Shown here: piece by piece, positions 14,520 through 16,724 of the stretch | Layout: every line of letters starts with the position of its first letter | How positions within the stretch are numbered: position 1 is the stretch's first letter | Assembly: GCA_947447095.1 (NCBI GenBank) | Contig: CANFIL010000013.1 | Location: forward strand, 1 to 16,724 | Direction: 5' to 3' | Origin: Actinomycetota bacterium | GTDB lineage: Bacteria; Actinomycetota; Actinomycetes; S36-B12; UBA5976 | DNA length: 16,724 bases | The notes under the pieces: generated by a model | Databases searched by the model: none | What the model was told of the DNA's origin: nothing | What the model saw: only the letters and a program-made list of their open reading frames with translations | Translations under genes and position numbers: made by a program

Positions 14520-15047
14520 ATGACTGCACAGCTCTACGTACTACCAACACCGCTAGCCAAAGAACAGCAATCCGCGACGATCATGGCCATGCCGCGTCGT
14601 ACGAAACATGGACTTCAAGAAGTGTTACCTTTTGAATGGCCACAAAATCAGGGTGCGAATGCCATCGCGTTAGTTGCTCCGCGAGTAACACCAGGTGACA
14701 ACGATTCGTTTGATCAGCAAGCTACTTCAAGCGCAGATCTACCGCCGGCACAGCAATGGGCGACTCGGCTTGTTCATGGCGTAGTCGAAGTCATTAACGG
14801 CGTTCGCCCAGCGACACAACTCACACGGTGGATTACCCCAGAAGTAATGACCCAAGTTCAATCAAGAATCATGGCAAAAAATATGCCGAGATTTAACATT
14901 CGAAGTATCCATGTGACCCAGACTGACGATGGTGTTGCCGAAGTGTGCAGCGTATTTGGTACACCGAATCGTTCATTCGCTATGGCTATGAGGCTCGAAG
15001 GGCTTGATGGTCGCTGGAAGGCAACTTCCTTGATGTGGGCACTATAA
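14520..15047 (+). CDS. Rv3235-family protein
   Basis: A soluble protein of unknown biochemical role, named after the Mycobacterium tuberculosis gene. The conserved core occupies the C-terminal half: WATRLVHGVVEVINGVRPATQLTRWITPEV, then a basic stretch, IRSIHVTQTDDGVAEVCSVF and a final MRLEGLDGRWKATSLMWAL, the pattern typical of the family (a short helical part, then strands ending in a GRW motif). The N-terminal half is variable. I choose the ATG at 14520 (MTAQLYVLPTPLAKEQ, 175 residues) because GGGGGA lies six bases upstream and a palindrome sits before it; an in-frame ATG at 14460 would add 20 residues with poor ribosome binding. It converges on secA with a shared terminator; Rv3235-family genes near secA are a recurrent actinobacterial context. 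Confidence 0.85.
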   Translation: MTAQLYVLPTPLAKEQQSATIMAMPRRTKHGLQEVLPFEWPQNQGANAIALVAPRVTPGDNDSFDQQATSSADLPPAQQWATRLVHGVVEVINGVRPATQLTRWITPEVMTQVQSRIMAKNMPRFNIRSIHVTQTDDGVAEVCSVFGTPNRSFAMAMRLEGLDGRWKATSLMWAL

Positions 15048-15058
15048 GTGTCACAAAG

Positions 15059-15097
15059 AAGTTAGGGCTAGTACTCGTTGAGTACTAGCCCTAACTT
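15059..15097. terminator. bidirectional terminator between the Rv3235-family gene and secA
   Basis: A perfect 18-base stem (AAGTTAGGGCTAGTACTC and its complement) around a GTT loop, followed by TTTTG on the plus strand and TTCTTTG on the minus strand. It occupies most of the 59-base gap between the two converging stop codons. Confidence 0.9.
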
Positions 15098-15106
15098 TTG
15101 TAGAAA

Positions 15107-16724
15107 CTATACGTTCGATGGATTTCCGTGACACTGCTTGAACTTCTTGCCCGACCCGCAAGGGCAAGGTTCGTTTCGTCCAACACCGTCATACCCATTG
15201 CCTGAGCCACTTCGAATCGCAGCAGCAGTTGCTTGAACTTCGCCGGTTTCAGATGGCGCGCTGTACTGCAGCTGATTTTGACGTTGAGCTTCAAGTCCCT
15301 TAGCAAAAAGTTCGACTTCATCAGGCTGTCCGTCGCCGTCAGTGTCAACAACTTCTTCAACAGTCACTTCAACATTGAATAAGAAGCCGACAGACTCTTC
15401 CTTGATGCCGTCCATCATTGCCACGAATAGGTCATAGCCTTCGCGCTGGTACTCGACAAGAGGATCGCGCTGTGCCATTGCACGCAGACCAATACCTTCT
15501 TGTAGGTAATCCATTTCGTAAAGATGCTCACGCCACTTGCGATCAAGGACGCTGAGGATTACTCGGCGTTCAAGTTCACGCATTACTGGTGGAGTGAGTT
15601 CGCTTTCGCGAGCAGCATAGGAGGATTTGATGTCATTGCTAATTGCTTCGAGCAAGAATTCGGCATCCACATCTGCAATGTCTCCACCGGCAGCTGCAAT
15701 GACATCCGCCTGAGAAATACTGACCGGGTACATCGTGCCAAGCGCGGTCCACAATGCATCAAGATCCCACTCTTCCGAGAAGCCTTCGGCAGTTGTTGCT
15801 TGGACATAAGCAGCGATGGTGTCGTCCATGAACGTCAAGATTTGATCTTGGATATCTTCACCATCAAGGACACGACCGCGCTCTGAATAAATAACTTGGC
15901 GTTGACGGTTCATGACTTCGTCATACTTCAATACGTTCTTTCGAATTTCGAAGTTTTGAGCTTCTACTTGCGTCTGAGCCGAACGAATCGCATTCGTCAC
16001 CATCTTGGCTTCGATTGGAACGTCATCTGGGACATTGAAACGTTGCAAGAACGAGTTCACCATGTCGCCCTTGAATAGGCGCATCAAGTCATCTTCAAGA
16101 GACAAGTAGAAACGTGTTTCACCAGGATCACCTTGGCGACCAGAACGACCGCGAAGCTGGTTGTCAATGCGACGTGATTCGTGACGTTCCGTACTCAGTA
16201 CGTAGAGTCCGCCGAGTTGCGAGACTTCGTCGTGTTCGGCGCGAACATCTTCTTGCGCCTGGTGCAATGCGCTCTGCCATGCCGCTTCGTACTCTGCGGC
16301 GTTCTCTACTGGGTCTAGGCCACGACGCTCGAGTTCTGCTGCGGCACGAAATTCTGGGTTTCCGCCAAGCATGATGTCGGTACCACGGCCAGCCATGTTC
16401 GTGGCAACAACAACGGCGCCCTTGCGGCCAGCTTCAGCGATAATCGCGGCTTCACGCTCGTGATACTTGGCATTCAGAACTTCGTGGCGAATGCCAGCAC
16501 GCGTGAGATATGTAGAAACAAGTTCAGACTTTTCGACGCTGGCGGTTCCCACCAAAATTGGCTGGCCCTTGGCATTGCGTGCACGAATATCTTCGATGAC
16601 CGCTTTGAACTTTGCGTCTTCGGTGCGGTAAACCAAATCCGGTTGATCGATGCGCTGGGCGGTGCGATTCGTTGGAATCGGCACTACTCCAAGCTTGTAG
16701 ATCTGGTTGAACTCAGAGGCTTCG
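15107..16724 (-). CDS. secA: preprotein translocase ATPase SecA, N-terminus beyond window
   Basis: SecA is the ATP-driven motor that pushes unfolded preproteins through SecYEG. The open frame runs from the window edge (EASEFNQIYKLGVVPIPTNR) to the TAG at 15107, some 539 residues, so the first 370 or so, including NBD1 and most of the preprotein-binding domain, are missing. Visible: NBD2 with QPILVGTASVEKSE and VATNMAGRGTDIMLGG, then QLGGLYVLSTERHESRRIDNQLRGRSGRQGD; the helical scaffold region with VMNRQRQVIYSERGRVL; the wing region DRKWREHLYEMDYLQEGIGL; and a C-terminal SEC-C zinc/SecB-type motif RNEPCPCGSGKKFKQCHGN with three Cys and one His. Intact motifs and length fit SecA1, the essential housekeeping form, rather than SecA2. 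It ends in a strong shared terminator. Confidence 0.98.
   Translation of the reverse strand, partial: EASEFNQIYKLGVVPIPTNRTAQRIDQPDLVYRTEDAKFKAVIEDIRARNAKGQPILVGTASVEKSELVSTYLTRAGIRHEVLNAKYHEREAAIIAEAGRKGAVVVATNMAGRGTDIMLGGNPEFRAAAELERRGLDPVENAAEYEAAWQSALHQAQEDVRAEHDEVSQLGGLYVLSTERHESRRIDNQLRGRSGRQGDPGETRFYLSLEDDLMRLFKGDMVNSFLQRFNVPDDVPIEAKMVTNAIRSAQTQVEAQNFEIRKNVLKYDEVMNRQRQVIYSERGRVLDGEDIQDQILTFMDDTIAAYVQATTAEGFSEEWDLDALWTALGTMYPVSISQADVIAAAGGDIADVDAEFLLEAISNDIKSSYAARESELTPPVMRELERRVILSVLDRKWREHLYEMDYLQEGIGLRAMAQRDPLVEYQREGYDLFVAMMDGIKEESVGFLFNVEVTVEEVVDTDGDGQPDEVELFAKGLEAQRQNQLQYSAPSETGEVQATAAAIRSGSGNGYDGVGRNEPCPCGSGKKFKQCHGNPSNV

Overview
The window reads as the chromosome of a moderate-G+C actinobacterium, probably a small-genome freshwater lineage such as the Nanopelagicales; that placement is inference. 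The grounds are: the order tRNA-Trp, secE, nusG, rplK, rplA, rplJ, rplL, rpoB; actinobacterial-style NusG and SecE; an Rv3235-family gene convergent with secA; and several genes that look leaderless. Nearly all the sequence is coding and there are no insertion sequences, phage genes or CRISPR arrays.

Left part (1-8200, mostly minus strand): the transcription/translation block. Read on the minus strand it runs tRNA-Trp, secE, nusG, rplK, rplA, then a plus-strand two-gene insertion (4996-5492) resembling a BrnT-like toxin with an HTH antitoxin, then an L10 leader RNA with attenuator, rplJ, rplL, an intrinsic terminator, a 430-bp structured leader and rpoB (cut by the window edge, about the last 110 codons missing). 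Separate promoter-like sites are visible before tRNA-Trp, before the L10 leader and before rpoB, so the classic operon appears to be split into at least three units. L10 has an acidic Ala/Glu tail and NusG has an acidic N-terminal extension.

Middle (8200-11500): a large secreted protein of unknown function (minus) lies divergent from a class I aspartate/aromatic aminotransferase (plus). The aminotransferase converges with a small hypothetical gene whose coding sequence contains, on the opposite strand, what looks like the aminotransferase's intrinsic terminator.

Right part (11586-16724): a compact cluster next to secA. It holds a membrane-anchored SAF/CpaB-like protein translationally coupled to a CpaE/MinD-like ATPase with a degenerate P-loop, a divergent excisionase-type HTH protein, a convergent small protein of unknown function, an Rv3235-family protein, and the C-terminal two thirds or so of SecA. 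Pieces of this neighbourhood occur together in many actinobacteria, but its job is unknown; with the ribosomal-operon toxin/antitoxin-like pair it is the best candidate here for an undescribed system.

Five genes without a Shine-Dalgarno sequence (4996+, 9946-, 10056+, 13575+, 14332-) all have a -10-like hexamer exactly six bases before the start codon, which suggests leaderless transcription. Genes that sit inside operons mostly have clear Shine-Dalgarno sequences.
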